A stretch of DNA of 24,560 nt from a virus, in the IMG/VR virus record IMGVR_UViG_3300031569_000038, positions 1-24,560 of that record, one strand, 5' to 3'. Below are positions 23,695 through 24,560 of the stretch, in pieces (the first letter of the stretch is position 1; the number at the start of each line of letters is the position of its first letter). A program made the position numbers and the translations under genes. The notes under the pieces are model-generated. The model saw only the letters and a list, made by a program, of their open reading frames with translations. It was not told the origin of the DNA and did no database searches.

Positions 23695-24002
23695 TATACG
23701 TCCAATTCTTGTTGAGCCGCTAATTGATAGCCGTAAGCTGTGTAGACGCGATCATCCATACTAGCGATTGTTCCGACATGCACTACGTTGCGGCCTTTGT
23801 CGATTTGCAACGCTTTTCCGCCTACTTCAATAACTGCGATAATAATATCCTCAGTCTTTTTCTTGTTTGATCTGTCATAGGTAATAACAAGCTCATTGCC
23901 TTTGGCAGTATTAACAAAACCGCAGATGTTAGTTCCAGTCGGCACTTTAAGTTCGTTAATGCCGAGCTTAACTACAATTTTTTCAGATATTAATTTAATC
24001 AT
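23694..24002 (-). CDS. Small unknown early protein
   Basis: I do not recognise this 102-aa protein. It is beta-rich and mixed in charge (for example KIVVKLGINELKVPTG at the N-terminus and IIIAVIEVGGKALQIDKG in the middle), without cysteine clusters or catalytic motifs; a single cysteine occurs near residue 27. AAGGAC followed by seven A residues precedes ATG 24002. It overlaps the upstream small gene by 8 bases and the nuclease gene by one base, so it belongs to the same operon. Its role could be an accessory to replication or host takeover; nothing in the sequence decides. Confidence 0.5.
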   Translation of the reverse strand: MIKLISEKIVVKLGINELKVPTGTNICGFVNTAKGNELVITYDRSNKKKTEDIIIAVIEVGGKALQIDKGRNVVHVGTIASMDDRVYTAYGYQLAAQQELDV

Positions 24003-24183
24003 TTTTTTGTCCTTTTTTGTTTAGTGGATAAGCATGAACATGAGCCGCCAGGATAGCGTCTAACATTTTAGTCATCGAGGTTTCATATCGTAGGGCATAT
24101 TCCGTCATAATTTTATGCGCGGGTTCTGAGATCGCCATCATTTTGCGCTCAGTATTTATTTTTTTAGGCGGTACAAAATTCAT
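23995..24183 (-). CDS. Small RHH-like putative DNA-binding protein
   Basis: This 62-aa protein has a central MAISEPAHKIMTEYALRYETSMTKMLDAILAAHV segment resembling the strand-helix-turn-helix of ribbon-helix-helix proteins, flanked by basic ends (PPKKINTERK and NKKGQKND). It is short but is preceded by AAGGAA and starts at ATG 24183. It overlaps the next gene by 8 bases. A regulator of early genes is the natural guess; confirmation needs a structural search. Confidence 0.5.
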   Translation of the reverse strand: MNFVPPKKINTERKMMAISEPAHKIMTEYALRYETSMTKMLDAILAAHVHAYPLNKKGQKND

Positions 24184-24207
24184 TTTAGTTTCCTTTATTA
24201 AGTTTGG

Positions 24208-24480
24208 TTAATTGATTGCCGCCCAATCTTCGGCGGTTTCTGTAATATCTTGCGCGACAGAAATCATGTTTGTAGACGCAAAACGCCGAATATATAAGTC
24301 GTTAAAAACAGACAAATCTATTTCTTCATTGTCGGAATTGCAGACTGATATTTCGGTTATCTCAAAACTATCTCTGGGTGTTTTCCGCTCGTACCATACA
24401 TCTACAGTGAGTAGGTGGTCTTCATATAAGAAATACTCAAAACTTCTGTCTATTTCATTGCTCATCAAAATACCTAACAT
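24208..24480 (-). CDS. Small unknown acidic early protein
   Basis: This protein of about 90 aa has no recognisable family. It is acidic (SDNEEIDLSVF, DITETAEDWAAIN) with a beta-like first half (FEYFLYEDHLLTVDVWYER). I chose ATG 24480, which has AAAGG five bases upstream; ATG 24465 (MSNEIDRSFEYF) and ATG 24522 (104 aa, weak ribosome site) are alternatives. It is the most upstream gene of the - strand operon in the window; the promoter of the operon lies beyond 24560. Confidence 0.4.
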   Translation of the reverse strand: MLGILMSNEIDRSFEYFLYEDHLLTVDVWYERKTPRDSFEITEISVCNSDNEEIDLSVFNDLYIRRFASTNMISVAQDITETAEDWAAIN

Positions 24481-24560
24481 TTTGGCCTTTAGTATATTGG
24501 TTAGTGTATGTTCTCTCCACATGCCCGTTTGTTAGCCATTTAGGTTTAGTGTGTGCGCGT

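Noticed and set aside
24482-24498. TATACT on the - strand as a -10 box for the early operon
   Set aside because: No acceptable -35 lies 16-18 bases upstream, and the operon seems to continue from outside the window.
24484-24539. Twelve-codon frame (MANKRACGENIH) on the - strand before the last gene
   Set aside because: Too short to distinguish from chance, and no ribosome site or leader-peptide features.

Overview
The window is about 24.5 kb of a double-stranded DNA tailed phage. It carries a head-to-lysis late operon on the + strand (about 174-17024) facing a replication operon on the - strand (24480 down to 17021). No cellular housekeeping gene, tRNA, rRNA, integrase or CRISPR array is visible. 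A P22-like neck pair (a gp4-like adaptor and a gp10-like tail hub) followed by a run of probable ejection proteins, with no tape measure, tail tube or sheath, suggests a short-tailed (podovirus) particle. The 3TM holin and M15 endolysin, the replication gene types and the tail-fibre modules resemble those of aquatic or marine Proteobacteria phages; this host guess is inference. By eye the DNA is moderately AT-rich. TGA is used as a stop, so the standard bacterial code applies.

Layout of the + strand: a strong-looking sigma70 promoter and leader (1-173); major capsid protein; an intrinsic terminator; a small decoration-like protein; a second hairpin; a conserved unknown; gp4-like adaptor; gp10-like hub; a GNAT-like protein; a protein with a near-identically repeated domain joined by Pro-Thr linkers; a four-gene block of probable ejection or internal virion proteins, the first with two tandem-repeat tracts and an S74-like C-terminus; three consecutive host-recognition proteins (repeat-bearing tail fibre, Gly-rich adhesin, second fibre-like protein) plus a small XkdW-like protein; then a lysis block (small membrane proteins, M15 peptidase, 3TM holin).

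Layout of the - strand in transcription order (24.5 kb to 17.0 kb): three small early-type proteins, a Cas4/DUF2800-type nuclease with a four-cysteine cluster, a conserved phage protein that may be the ssDNA-binding protein, an intrinsic terminator, a family A DNA polymerase with 3'-5' exonuclease, a primase-helicase (AEP-like primase, zinc cluster, DUF5906-like SF3 helicase), and a small RHH-like protein. The two operons collide with their stop codons overlapping by four bases and no terminator between them.

Most notable points: recent, sequence-identical domain duplication with hexanucleotide linkers (5.2-6.0 kb); heavy tandem repetition in the adjacent ejection-type protein ending in an S74-like domain; an 18-nt exact repeat linking two structural genes; Walker A Lys replaced by Arg in the helicase; Leu at the PolA O-helix position equivalent to E. 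coli 762; and terminator attenuators placed directly after the capsid gene and after the candidate SSB gene. I did not find a convincing wholly new defence or mobile system; the repeat proteins are the best candidates for undescribed biology. Terminase, portal and scaffold genes must lie outside the window.
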